From Candidatus Cloacimonadota bacterium (GTDB taxonomy: Bacteria; Cloacimonadota; Cloacimonadia; Cloacimonadales; WRIO01): a stretch of DNA of 5,376 nt. The notes under the pieces were generated by a model. That model did no database searches and was not told the origin of the DNA. It worked only from the letters and a program-made list of their open reading frames with translations. The DNA is taken from the NCBI GenBank assembly GCA_023230175.1, contig JALNXV010000255.1:1-5376 (forward strand). The letters are read 5' to 3'. A program made the translations under genes and the position numbers. Below, piece after piece: positions 1 to 5,376 of the stretch (the first letter of the stretch is position 1; the number at the start of each line of letters is the position of its first letter).

Positions 1-906
1 TATCCAAAGATGAAAACCTTTAAATCCGCTGAATTCTATATAACTTTTTATCTCTGCTTGCTTTAATAATGCTTTTAAATTAGTCGCAATATCTAATATC
101 CCGGTGAAAACAAATTTAGAAAAATTAGAATCAGATAATAACTGATATTGAGCAAATTTCTGTACGTCAAAATCTATCGCCATAAATTTTACTTGATTAT
201 TTAAATCTAAAGGATATACACCAAGAGTAGTATTTCCCAATAAATGATTTCTCATTTCTCGAAAACTTAAAGCCTCTTTTACCGGAACATAACCGGCTTT
301 ACTACTGCCATCAAACCATTGTCTCGCATAAGCATTTTCCCGACCGGAAAAAATATTAATGAAATCTAAAACCGTCTGATCAGAAGGCAAAGCATCATTA
401 GGTCTTAAACCTTTTTCCGGATTGACATTCTTTTCCAAAGCTATCTTCATCTTATTAAAAGCATCTTGGAAAGCAGCTTGAAAACGAGGATCCGGACTAA
501 GTTCATAACCTTTTTTATATAAATTTAAGGCCTCTTCATATTGTTTTCTTTGAATATAATAATTTGCAAGCTTTTCATAATATTCAAACCTCGTAAAATC
601 AACTTTAATAGCATCATCTATCATCTTCTCAAAATCTTTAAACTGTCCACTTTCCAGAAAGATAACAGCTTTTTCATAATACAAATCAGCTCGATGAGGC
701 TCATTTTTAAGCATAATATTAAGAGTATGAATGACTTTGTCTATCAATCCTAATTTTTGATAATAAGATTTAGCAGTAGAAAGATAATTCATTTTTTCAG
801 GATATCTATGAACTAAATCATCTAAAAACTTTATAGCCTCATCTTCTTTCTTTTCATCAATTAAAGCATTAAATATTTGTTTTTTACTTTCTAAGACCTT
901 ATCCAT
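1..906 (-). CDS. TPR-primase fusion, probable CRISPR-associated primase-polymerase (CAPP), C-terminus beyond window
   Basis: Seen: an open frame of 302 codons from ATG 904-906 to the window edge, with no stop. Residues about 10-150 are helical TPR-like repeats (for example FLESGQFKDFEKMIDDAIKV and YYIQRKQYEEALNLYKKGYE). Residues 182-302 match an archaeo-eukaryotic primase (AEP) core: FSGRENAYARQW (186-197), GYVPV (205-209), HLLGNTTLGVYPL (221-233), the metal-binding motif DFD (D245, D247) and the nucleotide-binding motif SGFKGFH (H299). The third metal-ligand motif would lie outside the window. Family knowledge: AEPs of the CAPP and TOTE groups share this core; CAPPs sit in CRISPR operons and synthesise DNA, probably for adaptation. 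Inference: the CAPP reading is favoured because the gene starts one base after a Card1-type nuclease. A GAGGTT ribosome site lies at 912-917, inside the 3' end of that upstream gene, so translation is probably coupled. A TOTE-type primase remains an alternative. The AEP assignment is firm; the substrate and exact role are inferred. Confidence 0.82.
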   Translation of the reverse strand, partial: MDKVLESKKQIFNALIDEKKEDEAIKFLDDLVHRYPEKMNYLSTAKSYYQKLGLIDKVIHTLNIMLKNEPHRADLYYEKAVIFLESGQFKDFEKMIDDAIKVDFTRFEYYEKLANYYIQRKQYEEALNLYKKGYELSPDPRFQAAFQDAFNKMKIALEKNVNPEKGLRPNDALPSDQTVLDFINIFSGRENAYARQWFDGSSKAGYVPVKEALSFREMRNHLLGNTTLGVYPLDLNNQVKFMAIDFDVQKFAQYQLLSDSNFSKFVFTGILDIATNLKALLKQAEIKSYIEFSGFKGFHLWI

Positions 907-907
907 T

Positions 908-2047
908 TTATAACCTCATCAATTCTTGTTTTATGATTTCAGGGTTTAATTTTGAACCTGTAACAATCTGAATCCTTGTTTGTTTTGCTCTAATTTTGAC
1001 AAACTCTTTCTCAAATATTTTTTCATCAAGACATATCAAAAACTTTTTTACTGTTAATCCTGCAGGATGAGATAGAGAATCTAACTTATAAAGTGTTTCA
1101 TTGATTATATTTCCGTTAGGGCTGTTTACTGAAGTCTTACATTCTATAAAATATAAAACATTGTTTTTTAACATAAAAACATCAAACTCATTATTAAGTA
1201 AGTTAGTCGCTTTGACATTCAACATAATATCTTGTGGATTAGTTTGTTTAAGATTATAATAAATATATTCTTCAAACCAACCCCCGGATATATAATCAAT
1301 ATATGCTGTAGAGATTTTCTTTGGTGTGTTTCCTTCAAATATACATTCAAATATTTTGTTAATCTCTTCTTTATCAATTTCAATTTTATTTAATTCGGCA
1401 ACAATCTCATCCGGATACTCAAATTCTCCTTCATTATACTTTATTTTAATATTTTTACTATGATAAATATTCCTTAACATCAAAAAAGCTTTCTTATGCT
1501 TAGAAGAAATCTTCTCTTTATACATTAAATAAAAATTTAAAGCTATATTATAATCAAATAAAGGATCAGAAACAGACTTTATATCAATATTATAAGACTT
1601 CAAAATAAGTTCAATAGAATCTAAATACTCAGGTATAAAGCTTTCTTCTCTATCAATAGGATAAATCAATGTAAAAGCATTTGAATTAATTGGCAAATAA
1701 TAAATTAAAGCATTTGTTAATCCTGAAAACCAGAGATATACAGATAAAAACATAATCTTATTTCCACAGGTAATATTTACTATATATTCTACATTTTCAT
1801 TTTTTTCAATATTAGAATCAAGAATCTTTATATTATTCTGTAAATTCTCAGATTCAATTAAGATTTCTTTATACTTCCCTTTATAATCTAAAGCCATTAA
1901 GATTGATTCAACTTTTTTTTGTTCTTGCATTAACTTAGTGGTTAACAAAATTAAATCAAATTCACAATTTTGCTTATCTAATACATAGGACAAGAAAGTA
2001 AGATTAGGCATTGTTTGGTCAGAAATCAGTATAACAAAGCACTGCAT
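908..2047 (-). CDS. card1: CARF-domain nuclease of the Card1/Can2 family (type III CRISPR ancillary effector)
   Basis: Seen: 379 residues. Residues 1-155 form an alternating strand/helix Rossmann-like CARF domain: strand FVILISD, then the loop DQTMPN (10-15), and the second ligand-loop region NITCGNKIM (91-99). Residues 155-250 are a helical linker. Residues 250-379 are a PD-(D/E)xK nuclease with GGWFEEYIYY (255-264, E259/E260), NEFDV (286-290, D289) and IECKT (301-305, E302 and K304), so the full catalytic set is present. Family knowledge: Card1/Can2 enzymes are about this length; cyclic tetra-adenylate made by Cas10 binds the CARF dimer and activates metal-dependent cutting of DNA and/or RNA, giving dormancy or abortive immunity. 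The start is set by GAGGAG at 2054-2059, six bases upstream. It leads an operon with the primase gene. No truncation or lost catalytic residue is seen. The bound ligand (cA4 or another ring size) is inferred from family only. Confidence 0.9.
   Translation of the reverse strand: MQCFVILISDQTMPNLTFLSYVLDKQNCEFDLILLTTKLMQEQKKVESILMALDYKGKYKEILIESENLQNNIKILDSNIEKNENVEYIVNITCGNKIMFLSVYLWFSGLTNALIYYLPINSNAFTLIYPIDREESFIPEYLDSIELILKSYNIDIKSVSDPLFDYNIALNFYLMYKEKISSKHKKAFLMLRNIYHSKNIKIKYNEGEFEYPDEIVAELNKIEIDKEEINKIFECIFEGNTPKKISTAYIDYISGGWFEEYIYYNLKQTNPQDIMLNVKATNLLNNEFDVFMLKNNVLYFIECKTSVNSPNGNIINETLYKLDSLSHPAGLTVKKFLICLDEKIFEKEFVKIRAKQTRIQIVTGSKLNPEIIKQELMRL
912..917 (-). promoter_or_regulatory. Ribosome binding site of the primase gene, inside the nuclease gene
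   Basis: The minus strand reads GAGGTT five bases before the ATG at 904-906. It overlaps the last codons of the nuclease gene, whose stop is at 908-910. This supports the chosen primase start and suggests re-initiation or translational coupling between the two proteins. Confidence 0.6.
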
Positions 2048-2051
2048 ATAA

Positions 2052-2060
2052 CTCTCCTCA
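2052..2060 (-). promoter_or_regulatory. Strong Shine-Dalgarno site of the Card1-like gene
   Basis: The minus strand reads TGAGGAGAG, with GAGGAG six bases from the ATG at 2045-2047. It is the strongest ribosome site in the window and fixes the nuclease start. Confidence 0.75.
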
Positions 2061-2076
2061 ATATTTAAGTAATATA

Positions 2077-2104
2077 TTTATATATCAATATTTTTAAAAG
2101 TCAA
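2077..2104 (-). promoter_or_regulatory. sigma70-like promoter of the card1-CAPP operon
   Basis: On the minus strand, TTGACT (2099-2104) is followed after 16 bases by TATAAA (2077-2082), a good -35/-10 pair. Transcription would start near 2070, giving a short leader that contains the ribosome site. It sits in the 130-base gap after the flavoprotein gene, so the nuclease and primase genes have their own promoter. No convincing operator or terminator was seen between 2105 and 2177. Confidence 0.6.
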
Positions 2105-2177
2105 GTTTTTTTATAAATTTTCTATATGAAAATCAGTTTTAACACTTACAATGCTTATTTCAAAGATACAACTATTA

Positions 2178-2618
2178 CTATACAGATACTTTTTTACTAA
2201 AAGTTTCCCCCGGAGACATTATTTCATAGGCATTAAAAGTAAGCTCTATTAAAGCAAAATCAGGATCATCAGCACCTTCATACAATTCATCAAAAAAATA
2301 ACAAAATTGTGTAGCATCATATTTTAAATCATAATCCTTAATAATTTTACCTTGTCCTGTCATTTTAATATAACCTTTATTTTTATATTCATCATTAATA
2401 GGAATACAAACTTCACATAATTTATTGCCCTTAAATTGAGCTACCTTAGAATCATTAGTAAAAGTAACCATAAAAAACCTACTGTTATAATAAAATAAAA
2501 CCATAGGACGAATTTTTGGTTGTTTTTCCAAGGCAGTTGCTAAATAACAATATTGATTTTCCGTAATATAAGCAAATACTTCATCTATAATCATCTGGTC
2601 ACTCATCTTTGCCATCAT
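2178..2618 (-). CDS. Pyridoxamine 5'-phosphate oxidase-like, FMN-binding split-barrel protein
   Basis: Seen: 146 residues, cytoplasmic, no signal peptide or membrane segment. The pattern is that of the small split-barrel flavin family: QYCYLATALEKQPKIRPM (22-39; first strands plus the RPM flavin-contact region), FFMVTFTNDSKVAQ (48-61, phosphate-contact T..DSK), VCIPINDE (70-77), then GYIKMTGQGKII (82-93, barrel strand) and FALIELTFNAYEIMSPGE (121-138). Family knowledge: such stand-alone proteins bind FMN, F420 or haem, and many have unknown substrates; few are true PNP oxidases. Length is typical of the short members. There are three in-frame ATGs (2616-2618, 2613-2615, 2604-2606). GAAAGGA at 2623-2629 lies 4 bases from the first and 7 from the second, so either could be used and the second is better spaced. 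It is divergent from the antiporter and separated from the CRISPR pair by that pair's own promoter, so it is probably monocistronic. Specific function not assigned. Confidence 0.82.
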   Translation of the reverse strand: MMAKMSDQMIIDEVFAYITENQYCYLATALEKQPKIRPMVLFYYNSRFFMVTFTNDSKVAQFKGNKLCEVCIPINDEYKNKGYIKMTGQGKIIKDYDLKYDATQFCYFFDELYEGADDPDFALIELTFNAYEIMSPGETFSKKVSV

Positions 2619-2641
2619 TACGTCCTTTCATATCTCTTTTA

Positions 2642-2660
2642 ATTCATAAATATTCATAAA
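2642..2660. repeat. Two direct repeats ATTCATAAA phased by 10 bases, operator candidate
   Basis: ATTCATAAA occurs at 2642-2650 and again at 2652-2660, exactly one helical turn apart. The pair is enclosed by CTTTT (2636-2640) and AAAAG (2658-2662), which form an inverted match. It lies in the divergent gap and overlaps the place where the -10 of the flavoprotein promoter should be. That arrangement would suit a repressor site, but in DNA this AT-rich it may be chance. Confidence 0.35.
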
Positions 2661-2674
2661 AGAATTATTGTCAA
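2647..2674 (-). promoter_or_regulatory. Candidate promoter of the flavoprotein gene
   Basis: The minus strand has a perfect -35 TTGACA (2669-2674), with a poor -10 TATTTA (2647-2652) after 16 bases. The start point would fall near 2640, leaving a leader of about 20 bases that includes the GAAAGGA ribosome site. The weak -10 keeps confidence low. Confidence 0.35.
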
Positions 2675-2793
2675 CAAAAATATTGAATCTTTTTTTATAT
2701 AACTATTCTATTGAACAACAAATTACAACTTTTAAATTGTTTAAAAATCATTAAAGTTATTGAATAATACATTTATTTTTTTATTTTAAATAT

Positions 2794-2822
2794 TTGCATA
2801 ATTACTAAAATCCTATTAAATT
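2794..2822 (+). promoter_or_regulatory. Weak candidate promoter of the antiporter gene
   Basis: TTGCAT (2794-2799) and TAAATT (2817-2822) are 17 bases apart upstream of the antiporter start. Both boxes match the consensus only partly, and similar pairs are expected by chance in this AT-rich gap. The ribosome site is AAGG at 2840-2843, seven bases before the ATG at 2851. Confidence 0.2.
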
Positions 2823-2850
2823 ATTAGTAAAAATTAAGTAAGGTACTTTA

Positions 2851-4542
2851 ATGGAATATCTATCCGAACATAATATTTTACTATTTCTAATTCAATTCGG
2901 CACAATCTTAGCCCTATCAAAACTTATTAGTAATCTTTTTTTAAAAATTAATCAACCTACAATTACCGGAGACTTAATCATAGGTTTAATCTTAGGTCCA
3001 ACAATATTAGGAAGATTTTTCCCAACTTTATTTAAAACATTCTTCCCTATCAATACAGTACAACTTACAATGCTTGATACCATAGCATGGACCGGAATCT
3101 TATTTTTAATGCTTCAAGCAGGTATGGAAATTAATTTTGAAAGCGTTTGGAAACAGAGAAATCATGCTCTTATAATATCATTATCAGATATATTTTTACC
3201 AATGTTAATAGCATTTTTCCCGATATTCTTTTTACCTGACAGGTATCTATTACCCGGCACAGACAGGATTCTATTTAGTTTATTTATCGCTTCAATTATG
3301 ACTATTAGTGCTTTACCTGTTGCTATAAGAGTATTATATGATTTAAAAATCTTAAAAACAGACCTCGGAGTATTAATAGTTTCTGCCTTAACAATCAATG
3401 ACATTATTGGGTGGTTATTCTTCACCGTGATATTAGGCATATATTCAAAAGGTCAAACCGAAATATTATTTATAATAAAAATACTCCTTTTAACAGTTAC
3501 CTTTACGATTGCTGCTTTAAGTCTTGGTAAAAAACTTTCTAATAAGATAATTGAATATATTCATACTAAGAATTCTAATCCGAGTTCAGCAACTATAACT
3601 TATGTCTGTTTATTAGGAATTTTATTTGGTACAATCACCCTCAAAATAGGAATCCATTCATTATTTGGTTTCTTTCTTGCCGGACTAATTGTCGGACAAT
3701 CAAAGCTCCTGAAAGAAAAAGACAGGCAATTCTTTAATGATTTTGTACATTCCATTTTTGTACCAATCTTCTTTGTAAATATCGGTCTTAAGCTCGACTT
3801 CATAGCTAATTTTGACCTTTTAATTGTAAGTTTAATAAGTTTCCTTGGAATCGCAGGAAGATTTATCGGAGCTTTTATCGGTAGTCTTTCAATGAAAAAA
3901 AACATTCAAGATTCTACAGCTATTGGCTTAGCTCATACTCCGGGTGGCGAAATGCATATAGTCGTAGGCATTCTTGCTTATGAATCAGGTTTAATATATC
4001 AATCTGTATTTATAGCAATTATTATTGGAGCTATAGTCTCTTCGATTTTATTTGGACCTTTATTGTCGTTAACATATAAACTAGCCAAAAAGCATAGCAT
4101 CAAACAACTCTTTAAATTAAATCATATCTTTGTCAATCTTGATTTACTCTCTAAAGATGACTACTTAGATTTCTTATGTACAAAAGCATCAAAAATAATG
4201 AAAATTGATAAAAATTACCTCTTAACTGAAGTTCAAAACAGAGAAAAAATCCTTAGTTCTGCTCTCGGCAAAAACCTTTCAATACCCCATGCACGACTCA
4301 AAGAAATTGATAAGCCTTATTTATTCTTCGCAAAATCACAAAAAGGTATAGATTGGGATGCTCCGGATGGTAAACTTGTAAACAATATCTTTTTGATATT
4401 TACTCCGGCTAATGATACCGGTATGCAATTAAAAATATTATCAGCTATTGCAAAAATATTCCAAGACACTAATAAATGTAAGATTATATCTGATTCTAAT
4501 GATAATAACAGTATTTACAAACAATTTAAAAAGCTACTCTGA
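2851..4542 (+). CDS. CPA2-type cation/proton antiporter fused to a PTS EIIA-like domain
   Basis: Seen: 563 residues. Residues 1-410 are about a dozen hydrophobic segments of an inner-membrane CPA2 exchanger, with the opening motif INQPTITGDLIIGLILGP (33-50), LMLQAGMEINF (87-95), the ion-site segment ALTINDIIGW (179-188; N183, D184), FFLAGLIVGQ (274-283), VPIFFVNIGLKLDF (304-317) and AHTPGGEMHIVVG (361-373; E367). After a short link, residues about 425-563 form a cytoplasmic EIIA fructose/Ntr-type domain; IPHAR at 478-482 holds the expected phospho-acceptor H480. Family knowledge: these proteins exchange Na+ or K+ for H+, and EIIA domains can be phosphorylated by PTS HPr proteins. Inference: transport may be tuned by PTS phosphorylation state. 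The aspartate pair usual in electrogenic members is Asn-Asp here, which hints at electroneutral exchange. The EIIA part could instead be a non-phosphorylated sensor. Start supported by AAGG seven bases upstream. The gene appears to be transcribed alone. Confidence 0.88.
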   Translation: MEYLSEHNILLFLIQFGTILALSKLISNLFLKINQPTITGDLIIGLILGPTILGRFFPTLFKTFFPINTVQLTMLDTIAWTGILFLMLQAGMEINFESVWKQRNHALIISLSDIFLPMLIAFFPIFFLPDRYLLPGTDRILFSLFIASIMTISALPVAIRVLYDLKILKTDLGVLIVSALTINDIIGWLFFTVILGIYSKGQTEILFIIKILLLTVTFTIAALSLGKKLSNKIIEYIHTKNSNPSSATITYVCLLGILFGTITLKIGIHSLFGFFLAGLIVGQSKLLKEKDRQFFNDFVHSIFVPIFFVNIGLKLDFIANFDLLIVSLISFLGIAGRFIGAFIGSLSMKKNIQDSTAIGLAHTPGGEMHIVVGILAYESGLIYQSVFIAIIIGAIVSSILFGPLLSLTYKLAKKHSIKQLFKLNHIFVNLDLLSKDDYLDFLCTKASKIMKIDKNYLLTEVQNREKILSSALGKNLSIPHARLKEIDKPYLFFAKSQKGIDWDAPDGKLVNNIFLIFTPANDTGMQLKILSAIAKIFQDTNKCKIISDSNDNNSIYKQFKKLL

Positions 4543-4625
4543 GAAAGAGTTAATCATTATGACATACTGTCATTTAAGAGGCTACCTCAAAATGCAGAAA
4601 TGTTCTACAAGCTTCCAGCTTGTAG
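4536..4625. repeat. Run of four short inverted repeats after the antiporter
   Basis: Four consecutive dyads: ACTCT/AGAGT (4536-4540 and 4546-4550, overlapping the antiporter stop), ATGACA/TGTCAT with loop TAC (4559-4573), GAGG/CCTC with loop CTA (4578-4588), and CTACAAGCT/AGCTTGTAG with loop TCC (4605-4625). The GAGGCTACCTCAAAA segment resembles, from general memory, the terminal inverted repeats of some insertion sequences. No transposase or second end is visible, so this may be an IS scar, a dispersed intergenic repeat, or a structured 3' end of the mRNA. Confidence 0.5.
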
Positions 4626-4628
4626 TTT
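4605..4628 (+). terminator. Perfect 9-bp hairpin, possible weak transcription terminator
   Basis: CTACAAGCT (4605-4613) pairs exactly with AGCTTGTAG (4617-4625) across the loop TCC. Only three T residues follow (4626-4628) before the tract breaks, so it would be an inefficient intrinsic terminator for the antiporter transcript. It starts 62 bases after the antiporter stop codon. The stem is symmetric and the minus strand lacks a T tract as well. Confidence 0.35.
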
Positions 4629-4740
4629 CATAAAATATTAAATACCTATTAATTAAAATTTTTAGTACAAGCAAGGATACTCGTACAACATAATTATTAA
4701 ACTACTTTTTATAAATCTCTTTTCTAAATCTAATTACTAA

Positions 4741-4768
4741 TTGACATTAAATATCAGATTTTTTAAAT
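4741..4768 (+). promoter_or_regulatory. Candidate promoter of the NFACT-like gene
   Basis: A perfect -35 TTGACA (4741-4746) is followed after 16 bases by TTAAAT (4763-4768). Transcription would begin at about 4775, on top of the AAGGA ribosome site (4775-4779), leaving almost no leader. That is unusual and lowers confidence. Nothing else recognisable was seen between 4629 and 4740. Confidence 0.3.
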
Positions 4769-4785
4769 GGTAATAAGGAAAGTTT

Positions 4786-5376
4786 ATGAATATTATTTAT
4801 TATAAAAAATGGATTGAACAAAGCAATCTACAAGGATTAAATTATAATTATTTAGAAAGATTTGAAGAGACGTATCTTATATCTTTTAAAGAAAAAAATA
4901 TGTCTCTGGCTATTTGTCTGTATAATAATGATAATATCTTATTCACAAGCCACAACAAACTTAATTTACCATTTCAAAAAACTTCCGAATTACAAAACTT
5001 TAATTTCACTCTTAATCATTCCAATATAAGTGATATTGAGCTAATCAATAACGATAAAATAATCAGATTAGAATTTACAAAATGGAATATTTACAATCAA
5101 AAAGAAATATATAATTTGTTTTTAGAAATGATCCCTCGATATCAAAACATTATTCTTTGTAAGTATGAAAATAATTCCAATGTCATAATTGAATGTCTCA
5201 AAAAAATTAGCTTTGCTGAAAATAATACAAGACAAATTTTACCTGGTTCTGAATATCTTACTCCCCAAACTGATTTTATCCAAAAAGAAGAAGATATATT
5301 TATCTCAGATGTAAATAGTTATTTCTCTGATTTTTTTGAGAAACAAATCCTATTTTCCAAGATGAATTTTCTAAAA
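4786..5376 (+). CDS. Divergent NFACT/RqcH-family protein, N-terminal part (runs off window)
   Basis: Seen: 197 codons with no stop before the window edge, start ATG 4786-4788, preceded by AAGGA at 4775-4779 with six bases of spacing. The order of motifs fits the NFACT-N domain: FEETYLISFK (26-35), ISDIELINNDKIIRLEF (81-97), then LFLEMIPRYQNIILCKYEN (111-129; compare the family's L..ELMGR.SNIIL), IIECLKK (134-140), and RQILPGSEYLTPQ (149-161; compare R.V.PG..Y..P). Family knowledge: RqcH and its eukaryotic relative Rqc2 bind the stalled large ribosomal subunit and recruit tRNA-Ala to add alanine tails; older names are fibronectin-binding protein A or DUF814 proteins. Oddity: the family's Asp-Arg pair in the central helix region appears as D90-K91. 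The domain is shorter than usual at its start, and the rest of the protein is not visible, so it may be a reduced paralogue. Identification rests on motif reading by eye. Confidence 0.6.
   Translation, partial: MNIIYYKKWIEQSNLQGLNYNYLERFEETYLISFKEKNMSLAICLYNNDNILFTSHNKLNLPFQKTSELQNFNFTLNHSNISDIELINNDKIIRLEFTKWNIYNQKEIYNLFLEMIPRYQNIILCKYENNSNVIIECLKKISFAENNTRQILPGSEYLTPQTDFIQKEEDIFISDVNSYFSDFFEKQILFSKMNFLK

Noticed and set aside
541..753. Plus-strand open frame of 70 codons
   Set aside because: It lies antisense to the TPR part of the primase gene, has no ribosome site or recognisable domain, and its composition reflects the opposite-strand codons.
1..906. TOTE conflict-system reading of the primase
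   Set aside because: The core motifs are shared with TOTE primases, but no associated helicase or nuclease domains are visible and the neighbour is a Card1-type enzyme. CAPP is favoured, not proven.
2160..2192. Possible terminator after the flavoprotein gene (GATAC-containing imperfect repeats)
   Set aside because: The repeats are mainly direct and pair poorly; there is no stem followed by a T tract on the minus strand.
2727..2758. AACTTT ... AAAGTT dyad in the divergent gap
   Set aside because: Arms of only six AT-rich bases separated by 20 bases; expected by chance in this composition.
3162..3440. Minus-strand open frame of 92 codons
   Set aside because: Entirely antisense to membrane segments of the antiporter, with no family resemblance.
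3600..3905. Minus-strand open frame of 101 codons
   Set aside because: Antisense to the antiporter; the antiporter frame carries clear conserved motifs here.
4448..4633. Plus-strand 61-codon frame overlapping the antiporter end
   Set aside because: Its first half is out-of-frame EIIA coding sequence and its second half is the hairpin region; no ribosome site or domain.
4665..4688. GTACAA direct repeats 18 bases apart
   Set aside because: Six-base repeats without symmetry or link to a promoter; too short to support a function.
1..5376. CRISPR array or cas core genes
   Set aside because: No regularly spaced 23-40 base repeats were seen, and no cas10, csm/cmr, cas1, cas2 or cas6 motifs. The CRISPR link rests on the two accessory proteins only.

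Overview
The window is very AT-rich (clearly below 35% G+C by eye) and densely coded, with AT-rich intergenic gaps of 1 to 243 bases, purine-rich Shine-Dalgarno sequences and sigma70-like promoters. It is bacterial. The gene content does not fix the phylum. A low-G+C anaerobe, such as a spirochaete or a Cloacimonadota-like lineage, would fit, but that is a guess.

Layout. Positions 1-2104 on the minus strand hold a two-gene accessory module typical of type III CRISPR-Cas neighbourhoods. A good promoter (2077-2104) and a strong ribosome binding site lead into a CARF plus PD-(D/E)xK nuclease of the Card1/Can2 family (908-2047). One base after its stop codon begins a TPR plus archaeo-eukaryotic primase protein (906 to the window edge), which resembles the CRISPR-associated primase-polymerases (CAPP). 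The window ends just after the second catalytic motif of the primase. Further type III genes or an array may lie beyond position 1, but none is visible here.

Positions 2178-2618 (minus) encode a small split-barrel, FMN-binding, pyridoxamine-phosphate-oxidase-like protein. It is divergent from a plus-strand CPA2-type cation/proton antiporter fused to a C-terminal PTS EIIA-type domain (2851-4542). The 232-base divergent gap carries a 10-base-phased direct repeat that overlaps the presumed promoter of the flavoprotein gene.

Downstream of the antiporter is a 243-base gap with a run of short inverted repeats, ending in a perfect 9-bp hairpin. After it, a plus-strand gene (4786 to the edge) looks like the N-terminal part of a divergent NFACT/RqcH-family (ribosome quality control) protein.

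How the genes fit together. The CRISPR pair is the only functional unit visible. By family knowledge, a type III complex that senses target RNA makes cyclic oligoadenylate, which switches on the CARF nuclease to cut DNA and/or RNA. The primase-polymerase may supply DNA synthesis for spacer acquisition. The other three genes look like ordinary, unlinked chromosomal functions. The most interesting item is the one-base-spaced Card1-CAPP pairing, which couples interference signalling with a candidate adaptation enzyme.
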